Part shown: one piece after another, positions 17,321 through 26,177 of the stretch
Numbering within the stretch: position 1 is the first letter of the stretch
Layout of the letters: each line of letters starts with the position of its first letter
NCBI RefSeq assembly: GCF_017491605.1
Contig: NZ_JAFGYY010000015.1
Span: 80,793 to 144,792 of the forward strand
Direction: 5' to 3'
Length of the DNA: 64,000 nucleotides
From: Pseudomonas sp. 30_B
Lineage (GTDB): Bacteria > Pseudomonadota > Gammaproteobacteria > Pseudomonadales > Pseudomonadaceae
Made by a program: the position numbers and the translations under genes
Notes under the pieces: model-generated
Databases searched by the model: none
Told to the model about the DNA's origin: nothing
The model's input: only the letters and a program-made list of their open reading frames with translations

Positions 17321-17373
17321 TCAACTGATTTGGTTGATATCTCTACTATATTATGGCTTTGGCTGGACGGTAA
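17321..17373 (-). promoter_or_regulatory. Putative chrBA promoter with inverted repeat
   Basis: On the minus strand TTACCG (17373-17368), a 17-base spacer and TATAGT (17350-17345) form a plausible sigma-70 promoter. Just downstream TCAAC / GTTGA (17321-17325 and 17333-17337) make a short inverted repeat near the expected start of transcription, a possible ChrB site. Confidence 0.4.
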
Positions 17374-17434
17374 GTAGGCGCGGCACCTGTTTCATCCTGC
17401 ATCTGCCGCGCAACAGGGCAGACGCGCAGCCGGT

Positions 17435-18088
17435 CTAGCCGGCCGTGCGCCGCAGGACGACGTGCGTGGCCTTCTGCGAGGCGACGAATTCAACGCATTC
17501 ATAGCCCAGCGCGCGCAGGTCGAGCCCTTCGAGCAGCGATTCTCCCCGGCCGAGCAGCACCGGCGAGATGGCCATGTGCAGTTCGTCGATGAGGCCCTCG
17601 CGCAGGTATTGCCGGATCGTTTCCGCCCCGCCGCCGATGCGTACGTCCTTTTCGCCGGCGGCCTTGCGCGCACGGTCGAGCGCCTCGCGAATGCCCCCGG
17701 TGATGAAGTGGAAGGTGGTGCCGCCTTCCATCTCGATGGGAGGGCGCGGGTAGTGGGTCAGGACGAAGACCGGAACGTGATAGGGCGGGTTGTCGCCCCA
17801 CCAGCCTTTCCAGTCGGTGTCCGCCCATTCCCCGCGAATGGGGCCGAACATGTTGCGTCCGAGAATCCAGGCGCCGACGTTGTGGAAACCTCGGGCGGCG
17901 AAGTCGTCGTCGACACCGGTGGTGCCTTCGTCGTTGCCGAACAAGGCCCGCTGGAAGGTGCGTGTCGGGACCAGCCACTGGTGCAGTTCCGTCCCGCCGA
18001 TACCCAGTGGATTGTCGATGTCCTGATCAGGGCCGGCACCGTACCCGTCGAGCGAGACGGTGAAGCCCTCAACGCGAACCCGTGTCAT
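17435..18088 (-). CDS. Dihydrofolate reductase-family protein (RibD C-terminal-like)
   Basis: Encodes 217 residues. It shows the RibD_C/DHFR-like pattern: VEGFTVSLDGYGAGPDQ at the N-terminus, GAWILGRNMFGPIRGEW in the middle and the NADPH-binding IGGGAETIRQYLREGLIDELHMAISPVLLGRGE. GGAGG lies seven bases before ATG 18088. These stand-alone reductases are common, and their substrates are usually unknown; this is unlikely to be the essential DHFR. Downstream of the siderophore receptor on the same strand but separated by 230 bases, so probably its own unit. Confidence 0.85.
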   Translation of the reverse strand: MTRVRVEGFTVSLDGYGAGPDQDIDNPLGIGGTELHQWLVPTRTFQRALFGNDEGTTGVDDDFAARGFHNVGAWILGRNMFGPIRGEWADTDWKGWWGDNPPYHVPVFVLTHYPRPPIEMEGGTTFHFITGGIREALDRARKAAGEKDVRIGGGAETIRQYLREGLIDELHMAISPVLLGRGESLLEGLDLRALGYECVEFVASQKATHVVLRRTAG

Positions 18089-18157
18089 GGTTTGCCTCCG
18101 TCTGGACGCTGGCGGTTGGTCGATGGGCGCCGGCGTTCGGTCATGTTCACTGATGGG

Positions 18158-18192
18158 ACGGCTCGCGCGTCAGTGCTTCTACGGCGAGCCGT
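18158..18192. terminator. Hairpin in the gap after the siderophore receptor gene
   Basis: Nine-bp stem ACGGCTCGC (18158-18166) with GCGAGCCGT (18184-18192), downstream of the receptor stop on the minus strand. No T tract follows on the minus strand, so terminator function is only possible. Confidence 0.3.
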
Positions 18193-18318
18193 GTCGAGAT
18201 CAGGACAATGTAGCGGACGGCATGGCGGGGTGCTGTGTTCGCACCGATGCCCGGTTGCGAGAGTGGGTGGGAGCAGGGCGCCGCTGCACTGTGCAAACGT
18301 AGCGGCACCCAGGGTGGA

Positions 18319-20439
18319 CTAGAAGCGGTAGTTCAGGCTGGCTTCGAGGGTCCGGGGGGCGCCGGGGGTGATCAGGTCCACCGAGCCGTGCGCGGAGACG
18401 TAGTAGTCACGGTCGAAGACGTTCTTCAGGCGCAGCGCCATGTCCCAGTGCGGCACGCTGTAGAACAGGGCGGTATCGAAGGTGGTGTAGCTGGGCATCA
18501 CCACGTTGTTGTCCAGCGAGGTGTAGCGGTCGTCGACGTAGTTGGCTCCGGCGGCGACGCGCCATTGCGGGTCGAGGGTCCGTACCAGCCAGAGGTTGGC
18601 GCTGTTGCGCGGTGTGAGCGACGGCACCTGGCCTTCGTTGGGAACGCCGTTGGTCTTGCTGTTGGACTTGGTGATTTCCGCGTCGAGGTAGGCATAGCCG
18701 GCATAGACCTGCCAGTTGTCCGCCAACTGCCCGCTGATCGTGGCTTCGAAACCGTCGGTGCGTTGTTCGCCGGCCAGGATGGTCAGGTTCGGGTTCGCCG
18801 GGTCGGCAGTCTTCATGTTGGTGCGTTCCAGACGGAAGATCGCCGCGGTGATCGACAGGCGATTGTCCAGCAGGTCCCACTTGGTGCCGATCTCGTAGTT
18901 GGTGGTTTCCTCGGGTTCGAGGTTCTCGTTCGCCGGGCTGACCGCGAACACTTCGCCGGAGGGCTGATAGCTGCGGCTGACGGACACGTAGTAGGACTGG
19001 ATCGGGTTCGGCTGGTAGACCAGGCCGGCGCGCGGGCTCCAGGTCTTGTCGGTGCGGTCGAGGTCGACGTTCTGCACGCGCTCGTCGTCATATTCCTGGC
19101 CGAAGATGTCGTAGCGCACGCCCAGCAATGCCTTCCACTGGTCATTCAGCGTGATCAGGTCCTGCACGTAGAGGCCAGTGGTGTTCTGCGAGTTGGTGCC
19201 CTTGGACGTCAGGTTGGCGGCGTGTTCCGGAACCGGGACCAGGCCATCGCCGAATACCGGGACCTGGGCCACGTTGTTCTGGCTGAACACCCGCTGGTGC
19301 TTGTCCTGGTAGCCCACTTCGACGCCGTACAGCAGGTTGTGCTCCATGCCGGCCAGTGCTTCGCGCTGCTTCAGCTCGGTCTGGTTGAACACGCCGTACT
19401 CGTCACGCGCCACGTTGCCGCGATTGAGCTTCACCAGCAGTTCGCCGTCCGGCGCGGTGACGAAGCGGGTCGGGCTGCTGTCGGCCAGGGTGTTGTTGCG
19501 GTCCAGGTCGTAGCGATAGAAGCGGGTGGTGTTGACCAGGCTGAGGTCGTCGTTGATCTGGTAGTTCAGCCCGGAGGTAAGCGAGAACACTTCGCTGCGG
19601 GCGTAGTCCTGGTCCGGATCGCCGGAGCCGAAGCGCTTGTCGCGGTCGACATCCACCGGGCGGTCGCCCAGGGCGGGGATGCCGAAGTCGATCAGCCGCT
19701 TGTCATACAGGTAGCTGGCGCCGAGGTTCAGTTCCAGGTCGTCGGAGAGCCGGAAGTAGGCCGAGGGCGCGAGCGCCTTGCGGTCGATGTACCCATCGTC
19801 GCGATAGGTGTCGCTGTCCTCGAAGGCGCCCGTGACGCGATAGGCCTGGTTGGTCTGCGGGTCGGCCCAGCCGGTATCGAACTGCGTGCGACGCTCGCCC
19901 TCGCTGCCGACGCTCATGCCGATCTCGTGCTTGGGCGCGAAGCCCGGGGTCTTGGAGATGCTGTTGATCAGGCCGCCGGACGAGCCACGGCCATAGAGCA
20001 CGGCGGCGGGGCCCTTGATGACCTCGACGCGCTCGATGTTGGATAGGTCGCGGAAATACAGGGCATCGTCCCGGATGCCGTCGATGTACATGTCGCCGAT
20101 CGCGCTGAAGCCGCGGATGGTGACCTGGTCGCGTTGCCCGTCGCCATTGGAGAAGCCGACACCGGGGACGTTTTTCAGCACGTCTTCCATGGATCGGGCG
20201 CCTTGGTCCTTGATCACGCTTTCGGGCACGACGTTGACGGTCTGGGGGATGTCGCGCAGGGGCGCGTCGATCTTCAACGCACTTTTGCTATCGCCGGGGT
20301 TGTAGCTTTCCTGATCGTAGGCGCTGGTGACGGAGGTCGCCGGGAGGGCCAGGGTGTCCTGGGATTCAGCGTAAGCGGTGGGGAAGACCAGCAGGCCCAG
20401 CATCGAGAGGGATGCCGGGGCAACAGACTTTTTTGCCAT
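18319..20439 (-). CDS. TonB-dependent siderophore receptor
   Basis: Encodes 706 residues: a signal peptide (MAKKSVAPASLSMLGLLVFPTAYA), a plug domain and a 22-strand barrel ending in the required aromatic residue (LNYRF). The plug has APLRDIPQTVNVVPESVIKDQGARSMEDVLKNVPGV and IERVEVIKGPAAVLYGRGSSGGLIN, typical of the ferric-siderophore subfamily, nearest in style to Fiu/PiuA-type catecholate receptors. It imports an iron chelate across the outer membrane using TonB. A Fur-like AT-rich site lies in its promoter. The siderophore is not determinable by eye. Confidence 0.9.
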   Translation of the reverse strand: MAKKSVAPASLSMLGLLVFPTAYAESQDTLALPATSVTSAYDQESYNPGDSKSALKIDAPLRDIPQTVNVVPESVIKDQGARSMEDVLKNVPGVGFSNGDGQRDQVTIRGFSAIGDMYIDGIRDDALYFRDLSNIERVEVIKGPAAVLYGRGSSGGLINSISKTPGFAPKHEIGMSVGSEGERRTQFDTGWADPQTNQAYRVTGAFEDSDTYRDDGYIDRKALAPSAYFRLSDDLELNLGASYLYDKRLIDFGIPALGDRPVDVDRDKRFGSGDPDQDYARSEVFSLTSGLNYQINDDLSLVNTTRFYRYDLDRNNTLADSSPTRFVTAPDGELLVKLNRGNVARDEYGVFNQTELKQREALAGMEHNLLYGVEVGYQDKHQRVFSQNNVAQVPVFGDGLVPVPEHAANLTSKGTNSQNTTGLYVQDLITLNDQWKALLGVRYDIFGQEYDDERVQNVDLDRTDKTWSPRAGLVYQPNPIQSYYVSVSRSYQPSGEVFAVSPANENLEPEETTNYEIGTKWDLLDNRLSITAAIFRLERTNMKTADPANPNLTILAGEQRTDGFEATISGQLADNWQVYAGYAYLDAEITKSNSKTNGVPNEGQVPSLTPRNSANLWLVRTLDPQWRVAAGANYVDDRYTSLDNNVVMPSYTTFDTALFYSVPHWDMALRLKNVFDRDYYVSAHGSVDLITPGAPRTLEASLNYRF

Positions 20440-20464
20440 GGGGTACGACTCGTTGTTTTTGTGA

Positions 20465-20500
20465 AATTTACAAATAGTAATTATTCGTAAATACGAATCG
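20465..20500 (-). promoter_or_regulatory. Putative Fur-type operator and promoter of the siderophore receptor
   Basis: AT-rich segment made of overlapping AATAGT-AATTAT-TCGTAA hexamers (about 20473-20490), plus the palindrome ATTCGTA-AA-TACGAAT at 20483-20498. It lies 26-60 bases upstream of the receptor start, where Fur boxes of such genes usually sit. Match to the 19-bp consensus is partial. Confidence 0.45.
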
Positions 20501-20543
20501 TAAGTAAATGCTAGCGTTTCGTTTTTATGGAGCGTCCCGTCTT

Positions 20544-21140
20544 CTAGACAAAGGGCGCAATGTTCTCCAGCGCGCGGCTGACATACAGCTCCTTCTCACC
20601 CACTGGCGCGGCATGGAACAGCACCCTTCTGGTAACCTCCACATCCGCCAGACGGGCAATGAACCAGGCCGCCAGGTATTGGGAGGAGAGGCAGCCACCC
20701 GCCGTCGCCACATTCCCCTTCGCGGTGAATGGCCGGTCGATGACCGCGATGCCCGCTTCCTCCACCCAGGGCTTGGTGACCAGGTCCGTGCAGGCGGGAA
20801 CGCCGTCCAACTGCCCGAGCTTGGCCAGGATGAGCGTTCCCGAGCACTGTGCCCCCAGCAGTTGACGCGCAGGGTCGAACCGCAGCCGCGACATCAGCTC
20901 CGGGGTCGCGACCAGGTCTCGGGTTCGGATTCCACTGCCGATCAGCACGGCGTCCGCCTGGCACGCGTCCTCCAGGGAGGATTGCGCCTCCAGCACCAGC
21001 CCATTCATCGAGCGCACCGTTTTCTCCGGGCTCGCGATCGATACGCGCCAGTCCGGGCGCTTCACGCGATTGAGCAGGTTGAAGGCGATCAGCGAATCCA
21101 GTTCGTTGAATCCGTCGAGGGTCAGGATAGCGATGTGCAT
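20544..21140 (-). CDS. DJ-1/PfpI family protein
   Basis: Encodes 198 residues, a stand-alone DJ-1/PfpI domain. It begins MHIAILTLDGFNELDSLIAF, with the conserved acidic residue Glu13, and carries the nucleophile-elbow Cys99 in LLGAQCSGTLILAKLG. Family members are glyoxalase-like, isonitrile-hydratase-like or chaperone proteins. GGGAG precedes ATG 21140. Its stop lies 104 bases upstream of the siderophore receptor start on the same strand, so a shared transcript is possible but the receptor has its own promoter. Confidence 0.85.
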   Translation of the reverse strand: MHIAILTLDGFNELDSLIAFNLLNRVKRPDWRVSIASPEKTVRSMNGLVLEAQSSLEDACQADAVLIGSGIRTRDLVATPELMSRLRFDPARQLLGAQCSGTLILAKLGQLDGVPACTDLVTKPWVEEAGIAVIDRPFTAKGNVATAGGCLSSQYLAAWFIARLADVEVTRRVLFHAAPVGEKELYVSRALENIAPFV

Positions 21141-21433
21141 GGCGTTCTCCCGCGAGATCAGGGGACGTGCAGCTGGAATTCAGGCCAGCTATTCAGTGCA
21201 AGGTAATCCGTTGAGCATCGCGTCGATATCTCTCCGGCACCGCTTTGTATTCCATTGTGTCCGCGGGCGGCTCTGACATCCGGGGACATGGCAACAGCTC
21301 TTTTCGACACCCTGGAGATACCTCGACGGCCTTCAATAGGCCCCATCAGGACATCGTCGTACGCCACGGAGCACAACTCCTGGAGTGCCTTCGATCCTGT
21401 CCCGATTCCCCTTTACGCTCGAGGATCAATGCC
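21141..21433. promoter_or_regulatory. Divergent intergenic region
   Basis: 293 bases between the PfpI gene (minus) and the small exported protein (plus). It should hold both promoters. I see no clear operator or repeat; GAGGA at 21421-21425 is the ribosome-binding site of the right-hand gene. Confidence 0.4.
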
Positions 21434-21727
21434 ATGAAACAGCTTAAAACCTGCCTGACCGCCATCGCCTTTGTTCTTGCCGGTGCCGCCGTCCATGCGA
21501 ATGCTGCCGAGAAAGGTTGCCCGGACGGCAACCTCTGCTTCCAGCTGGCCCCCCTGGCCGGCAAGACTGAAGCACCGCAACTGGCCGAAGAGGGCTTCAG
21601 CCGAACTCCCCTGGGCATGCAGCAGAACCCGGCGGCGCCGGTTCAGCAGACCCTGGCCGCGGACGGCTCCGGCAAGACCCCGCTGGGCAAGCAGCTGATG
21701 GGCCAGCAGGTGTCCGACGCAGCCTGA
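21434..21727 (+). CDS. Small exported hypothetical protein with repeated TPLG motif
   Basis: Encodes 97 residues. ATG 21434 has GAGGA eight bases upstream and begins a Sec signal peptide (MKQLKTCLTAIAFVLAGAAVHANA, likely cleaved near residue 24). The mature part is about 70 residues, starts with a close Cys pair (GCPDGNLCF, residues 29 and 35) that could form a disulfide, and holds a twice-repeated motif S/G-x-R/K-TPLG-x-Q at residues 57-63 and 81-87. No known domain recognised. It is monocistronic and converges on an SDR gene. Likely periplasmic; function unknown. Confidence 0.7.
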   Translation: MKQLKTCLTAIAFVLAGAAVHANAAEKGCPDGNLCFQLAPLAGKTEAPQLAEEGFSRTPLGMQQNPAAPVQQTLAADGSGKTPLGKQLMGQQVSDAA

Positions 21728-21740
21728 CGTGATAAGGGGA

Positions 21741-21773
21741 GGGGATGGATCGCCGTGGCGGCTTTCCATCCCC
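21741..21773. terminator. Hairpin between convergent genes
   Basis: GGGGATGGA (21741-21749) pairs with TCCATCCCC (21765-21773), and the loop contains a second GCCG/CGGC stem. It lies 14 bases after the small-protein stop. No T tract. Confidence 0.5.
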
Positions 21774-21861
21774 CAACCCGGCTAAGCACGTGCCAGCCCG
21801 CTACGTTCCCAACTCCGGCACGGGGCCAACCGCCCGCGGCAGCCCCGTGTCTGTTGCGGGC

Positions 21862-22653
21862 TCAGGCTGTATAGCGGCTCGCCGGAACGCTCGACGACAG
21901 GTTCGGCATCAGCTTCTGCCGCGCGGCTTCATAGGCTGCCAGGTCGGCGATATCCGGCAGCGCCGGGATGGTGGCGAACTCGCCCAGGTCGAGCCCGACC
22001 AGCGCCGCGTCCACCATGTCTTCCGCCTTCATGACGATGGCGCTGGGCAACTGCTCCACGGGTTTGCCGGAAGCCGCCCAGAAATCGGTGGCCGTCGCAC
22101 CGGGAAGGACCACCTGGACCCGCACGTTGTGGTCCTTGAGCTCGCTGTGCAGCGACTGGCTGAGCGCGAGTACGAAGGCCTTGGAGGCGCCGTAGACGCC
22201 ATTCAGGACTTCCGGGGCGATGGCAACGATGGAGGCGATATTGATCAGGGTGCCGCCGCCGCGGGCGACGAAGCCCGGAATGGCCGCGTAGGTCAGGCGG
22301 GTCACGGCGTTCACGTTGAGGGTGATCAGGTCGTCCAGTTTGTCGATGTTCGATTCGAGCAGCGGGCGGGTGGCGCCGATGCCGGCGTTGTTGACCAGCA
22401 GGGTGATGCTGGCATCCGTCCGCAGGATCTCCTCCACTCGCGCCAGGTCCGCCTTGTCGCCCAGGTCGGCAACCACGACCTCGACGGAGCGTCCCGTCTC
22501 GTCGGTCAGGCGCTTGGCCAGGGTATTGAGCAACGCTGCGTTGCGGGCTACCAGAATCAGGTCGTAACCGCGGCGGCTGAGGCGGTCGGCGTAGATCGCG
22601 CCGATGCCGGAGGAAGCGCCGGTAATGAGTGCGGTACCCAGTTTCTTCGTCAT
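21862..22653 (-). CDS. SDR family oxidoreductase
   Basis: Encodes 263 residues from ATG 22653, preceded by GGAGA; the longer open frame to 22701 has no ribosome-binding site. It is a classical short-chain dehydrogenase: TGASSGIG at 11-18, NNAG motif in LLVNNAGIGATRP, and the catalytic YGASK near residue 155. NAD(P)-dependent oxidation or reduction of an unknown carbonyl compound. It is divergent from a GlxA-type regulator, which is the obvious candidate controller. Confidence 0.88.
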   Translation of the reverse strand: MTKKLGTALITGASSGIGAIYADRLSRRGYDLILVARNAALLNTLAKRLTDETGRSVEVVVADLGDKADLARVEEILRTDASITLLVNNAGIGATRPLLESNIDKLDDLITLNVNAVTRLTYAAIPGFVARGGGTLINIASIVAIAPEVLNGVYGASKAFVLALSQSLHSELKDHNVRVQVVLPGATATDFWAASGKPVEQLPSAIVMKAEDMVDAALVGLDLGEFATIPALPDIADLAAYEAARQKLMPNLSSSVPASRYTA

Positions 22654-22718
22654 GGCTGTCTCCAGTGGGAGGGGTGGTTGTGCTCCCTGTCTGGAAAACA
22701 TCCTATTGCTTGTTGGGT

Positions 22719-22753
22719 TGTCCTGAATGACATATAAGACACTTTTCAGGACA
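22719..22753. promoter_or_regulatory. Inverted repeat between SDR and GlxA-type regulator
   Basis: Perfect 9-bp arms TGTCCTGAA (22719-22727) and TTCAGGACA (22745-22753) flank a 17-base AT-rich spacer containing CATATAAG, which could be a -10 element. It lies in the 113-base divergent gap, 14 bases before the regulator start. Good operator candidate. Confidence 0.55.
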
Positions 22754-22766
22754 TGGTGAATCCCCT

Positions 22767-23708
22767 ATGCACAGCATCGGTTTCGTCATCTTCCCTGGCT
22801 TTCAGGTCATGGGGCTCACGGCCATCACCGCGTTCGAGATCGCCAACCTGACCCTTGGCAAACCGGCCTATGACGTCATGTTGCTGTCAGAGGAGGGCGG
22901 GCTGGTGCCTTCCTCGGCGGGCTTCCGCGTTGAAACCGAAGCCTTCGGCGGCCGGACCTTCGATACCGTGATGTTCGGCTCCGGTACCCGCATCCTGCCG
23001 GTCTCTCCGGGGCTCGCCAGCTTCGTGCGGCAGTCGATGGAGTCGGCGCGAAGAGTCGCCGCGCCTTGCGTCGGGGCCTTCGTCCTGGCCGAAAGCGGAG
23101 TGCTCGATGGCCGGCGGGCAACGACGCACTGGCTCTACGCAAAGGAACTGCAGGAGCGGTTCCCCGGCGTGAAAGTCGAGTCCGACCGGATCTACATCAT
23201 CGACGGGCCGGTGTGGACCTCCGCCGGCATGACCGCCAGCATCGACCTGGCGCTGGCCATGATCGAGAAGGACCACGGCCTCGAAACGGCCCGCACCGTC
23301 GCCCGCAAGCTGGTGGTCTATCACCGCCGTGCGGGCGGCCAGTCGCAGTTCTCGGTGCTGCTGGAGCTCGAACCGAAGTCCGATCGCATCCAGCAGGCGC
23401 TGGACTATGCCCGGCGCAACCTGAGGAACACCCTGAGCGTGGAGGAGCTGGCGGAAGTCTCCCACCTGAGTCCGCGCCAGTTCAGCCGGGCATTCAGCGC
23501 GGAGACCGGCCAGTCGCCGGCCAAGGCGGTGGAGCACCTGCGGGTCGAGGCGGCGCGGATGCTGCTTGAAGACAGCGGGCATCCCATCGAAGTCATTGCC
23601 AGGGAGACGGGCTTCGTCGACCGCGAGCGGATGCGTCGCGCATTCCTGCGCACCATCGGGCAGACGCCGCAATCGGTTCGGCGAAGTGGAATGCCGGCGG
23701 CCCGATGA
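22767..23708 (+). CDS. GlxA-family AraC transcriptional regulator
   Basis: Encodes 313 residues. The DJ-1/PfpI domain (1-190) starts MHSIGFVIFPGFQVMGLTAI and has the elbow AAPCVGAFVLAESGVL near residue 96-110. The AraC double helix-turn-helix occupies about 210-305 (LSVEELAEVSHLSPRQFSRAF and IEVIARETGFVDRERMRRAF). Divergently placed to an SDR gene with a palindrome between, so it probably regulates that gene and itself. The inducer is unknown. Confidence 0.88.
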   Translation: MHSIGFVIFPGFQVMGLTAITAFEIANLTLGKPAYDVMLLSEEGGLVPSSAGFRVETEAFGGRTFDTVMFGSGTRILPVSPGLASFVRQSMESARRVAAPCVGAFVLAESGVLDGRRATTHWLYAKELQERFPGVKVESDRIYIIDGPVWTSAGMTASIDLALAMIEKDHGLETARTVARKLVVYHRRAGGQSQFSVLLELEPKSDRIQQALDYARRNLRNTLSVEELAEVSHLSPRQFSRAFSAETGQSPAKAVEHLRVEAARMLLEDSGHPIEVIARETGFVDRERMRRAFLRTIGQTPQSVRRSGMPAAR

Positions 23709-23799
23709 GTGGCGGGTGAGGCCTTTCACTTGGGTCGCGACAGATGGCGATCGACCCGAAGCGGCCTGTTCCAGAAAGTCGGCATGACGTTGGCCGCAA

Positions 23800-24648
23800 T
23801 CAGGCTCCCAGCAATCCTTGTTCGCCATACAGGGTGGGGCGGCGGTCCTGATGGAGATGATTGTGGCTGCTGATGCGCTTGTTCTGCGCTTCTGCCAGGT
23901 TGAGCCTGGCAAGCAGTATCTGCTCGCCACCTTCCTCAGCCGGGCCCGCCAGTGGGAACCCGTCTGCATCGACGATCACCGAACCTTGTACCCAGTCGAC
24001 TCCGCGCTCGTTGCCATGTCTATCGCATGCGGCGATGAACAGACGATTGACCGAGGCATTGGCTTGTACCCGAACGACCTCAGCAGGGCGCTCCTGGTTC
24101 GGGCGCGGCCCCCAGGGCCAGTTCACCGGGGCGCACAGCAATTCAGCGCCGGCCAGGGCGGGCAGGCGCACCCATTCGGGAAACTCCAGGTCGTAGCAGA
24201 TCATCACCGCGATCCGCCCGAAGACCGTTTCAACAACCGGGGGCGCTTCACTGCCGGCAACGAAGATGGCGTTTTCGCCATCCCAGAGATGGGCCTTGCG
24301 ATAGATCGTAAGCACGCCGTCGGTGTCGACCAATGCTGCGCTGTTGGCTACCCGGTGGTCATCCAGGCGCTCGCAGAATCCGCCGACGATGACTATGCCC
24401 AGCTCCTCCGCGAGACTCCGCCACAACTGCAGCGTCGGGCCTTCCGACGTTTCGGAAAGCGCAAGGGCCTCTGCGCGGTCATGGAAGACGTAGCCGCTCT
24501 GCGCCAGTTCGGGCAGCACGATCACCTGCGCACCTCGTTGAGCGGCGGTACGTATTGCCCGCTCGCTCACGCGTCGATTTTGAGCGGGATCACCCACGTT
24601 GGGTGCCAATTGGCAGCAGGCCACGGTGACAGGTTTCGAAGCAATCAT
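23800..24648 (-). CDS. Carbon-nitrogen hydrolase (nitrilase superfamily amidase)
   Basis: Encodes 282 residues from ATG 24648 (AGGA upstream). An in-frame ATG at 24675 overlapping the permease stop is an alternative giving nine more residues. The Glu-Lys-Cys catalytic triad is intact: Glu47 in LPELAQSG, Lys118 in YRKAHLWDGE, Cys151 in MICYDLEFPEWVR. Family members hydrolyse amides such as N-carbamoyl amino acids or omega-amides. It is downstream of an NCS1 nucleobase/hydantoin-type permease in the same operon, so an N-carbamoyl or ureide substrate imported by that permease is a reasonable inference. Confidence 0.88.
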   Translation of the reverse strand: MIASKPVTVACCQLAPNVGDPAQNRRVSERAIRTAAQRGAQVIVLPELAQSGYVFHDRAEALALSETSEGPTLQLWRSLAEELGIVIVGGFCERLDDHRVANSAALVDTDGVLTIYRKAHLWDGENAIFVAGSEAPPVVETVFGRIAVMICYDLEFPEWVRLPALAGAELLCAPVNWPWGPRPNQERPAEVVRVQANASVNRLFIAACDRHGNERGVDWVQGSVIVDADGFPLAGPAEEGGEQILLARLNLAEAQNKRISSHNHLHQDRRPTLYGEQGLLGA

Positions 24649-24671
24649 GGTTGAGGTTCCTGCTGATGAAG

Positions 24672-26177
24672 TCATGGCTGTGAAGCACTGGCCTGGCGGG
24701 TCATGGCGAGGATTTCGTGTTCACCGATTGCGTCGATTACACGACGCTCGGCGTCCAGGTCCAGTGAGCGGCTGAGCATGAAATAGGTCAGCCCGGATAC
24801 CAGCAGGCCTACCAGCCAGGCGATGTCCACGCCATTGAGCATTCGAGCGATGGGGCCGACGAAGACCTCTTTACCGGCTGCGGCGTCGTAGATGTAGAAG
24901 AACGGAATCATGCAGACGAAGCCCACCACATAGGCCAGGATGCCGCGCATCTGCCAGGCGCCGTAAATGCCGCTGGGCGTGAAGAAGTGAGGAATGGCGT
25001 AGCGGCCCTTGCGAACGCCGAAGTAGTCCACCAGGTTCACTGCGGTCCAGGGCACCAGGAAGTACAGCATCAGCACCAGGAAGGTATTGAGGATGGAAAT
25101 GCCATTGCCGCGGATCGACAGAACGCATGCGATCAGAACCAGGGTGATGGCCAGGATCGACAGCACCCGCGCCCGCGGTGTGGGAGTGATGCGACGCACG
25201 GAATCGACTCCGGTGAGCAGGGTCAGCATGGCGCTGTAGGTGTTCAGGGCAATCACCGGCAGGAAGCCGGCCACCGATACCAGTACCAGGAGATGGCCGA
25301 GGCCCGGGAGCAGCGAAGACCCGACCCGGTCCAGCGCCACCAGGGCGTCGGACGCTTGCAGCAGCTGGGCCAGCCAGGCACCAAGGCCAATCATCCAGGC
25401 CCCCGACAACGACGCACCGAGGAACACCGCCGCAATCAGTCGGGTGCGGCTGGTGTGCTTGGGCAGGTAGCGCGAGTAATCCGACACGTAGGGTGCGTAG
25501 GAGATGTTGTAGCTGGCGGCGATGGCGAATTGGGTGGCGAACGCGACCCAGTTGAATCCCAGGTTGCTTGATGGCGCTGCCGGCACGTCGCTCTGCCCGA
25601 CGCCGAACATCAGCGCCACCGTCACCAGCGAGTAGAGCGGCAGCGTCAGCATCAGCGCCCATTTGAATGCCTTGTGCATCAGGTCGTGGCCGTAGATCGA
25701 TAGCAAGGCGCCCACCGCAATGACCGTGCAGGCGACCGGTACCGGCTCAAGGCCGAAGACGTTGTGCAGGCCATCCATGATCAGAGAGACGTTGACCACG
25801 TTGAAGCCGATGAAGACGAAGAGCGTGGCCAGCAGTGCCAGCACCACGCCGCGATAACCAAACTGGGCTCGCGACTGGATCATCTGCGGCAGCCCCATCT
25901 CCGGGCCCTGGGAGCCGTGGAAGGCCATGAACAAAGTGCCGAACATGATGCCCAGCGCACCGGCCAGCGTCGTCCACAAGGCGGACAATCCCAGGCTCGG
26001 CCCGACAAAGCCAATGGAGATGGTGAAGAAGTGGAAGTTGCCCAGGAACCAGAACGGGCCCTGGCTGGAGAGTCGAGCGTGGCGCTCGGACTCCGGGATG
26101 TAATCGATGGAATGGCCTTCGATGGCCAGCCCGGTGCCGGTCTCGGCAGTATGGGCGGTATGGCTGGACCCGGACAT
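24672..26177 (-). CDS. NCS1 family purine/cytosine/hydantoin-type permease
   Basis: Encodes 501 residues with about 12 membrane segments. It starts at ATG 26177, which has AGGAG seven bases upstream; an in-frame TTG six codons earlier lies over that site. It has the NCS1 hallmark of N-terminal GPFWFLGNFHFFTISIGFVGPSLG followed by QMIQSRAQFGYRG. NCS1 proteins import nucleobases, allantoin, hydantoins or vitamins by Na+ or H+ symport. Followed by an amidohydrolase gene and divergent from a LysR regulator. Exact substrate unresolved. Confidence 0.88.
   Translation of the reverse strand: MSGSSHTAHTAETGTGLAIEGHSIDYIPESERHARLSSQGPFWFLGNFHFFTISIGFVGPSLGLSALWTTLAGALGIMFGTLFMAFHGSQGPEMGLPQMIQSRAQFGYRGVVLALLATLFVFIGFNVVNVSLIMDGLHNVFGLEPVPVACTVIAVGALLSIYGHDLMHKAFKWALMLTLPLYSLVTVALMFGVGQSDVPAAPSSNLGFNWVAFATQFAIAASYNISYAPYVSDYSRYLPKHTSRTRLIAAVFLGASLSGAWMIGLGAWLAQLLQASDALVALDRVGSSLLPGLGHLLVLVSVAGFLPVIALNTYSAMLTLLTGVDSVRRITPTPRARVLSILAITLVLIACVLSIRGNGISILNTFLVLMLYFLVPWTAVNLVDYFGVRKGRYAIPHFFTPSGIYGAWQMRGILAYVVGFVCMIPFFYIYDAAAGKEVFVGPIARMLNGVDIAWLVGLLVSGLTYFMLSRSLDLDAERRVIDAIGEHEILAMTRQASASQP

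Noticed and set aside
18235..20046. 603-codon antisense frame over the siderophore receptor
   Set aside because: Antisense shadow of a complete receptor gene.
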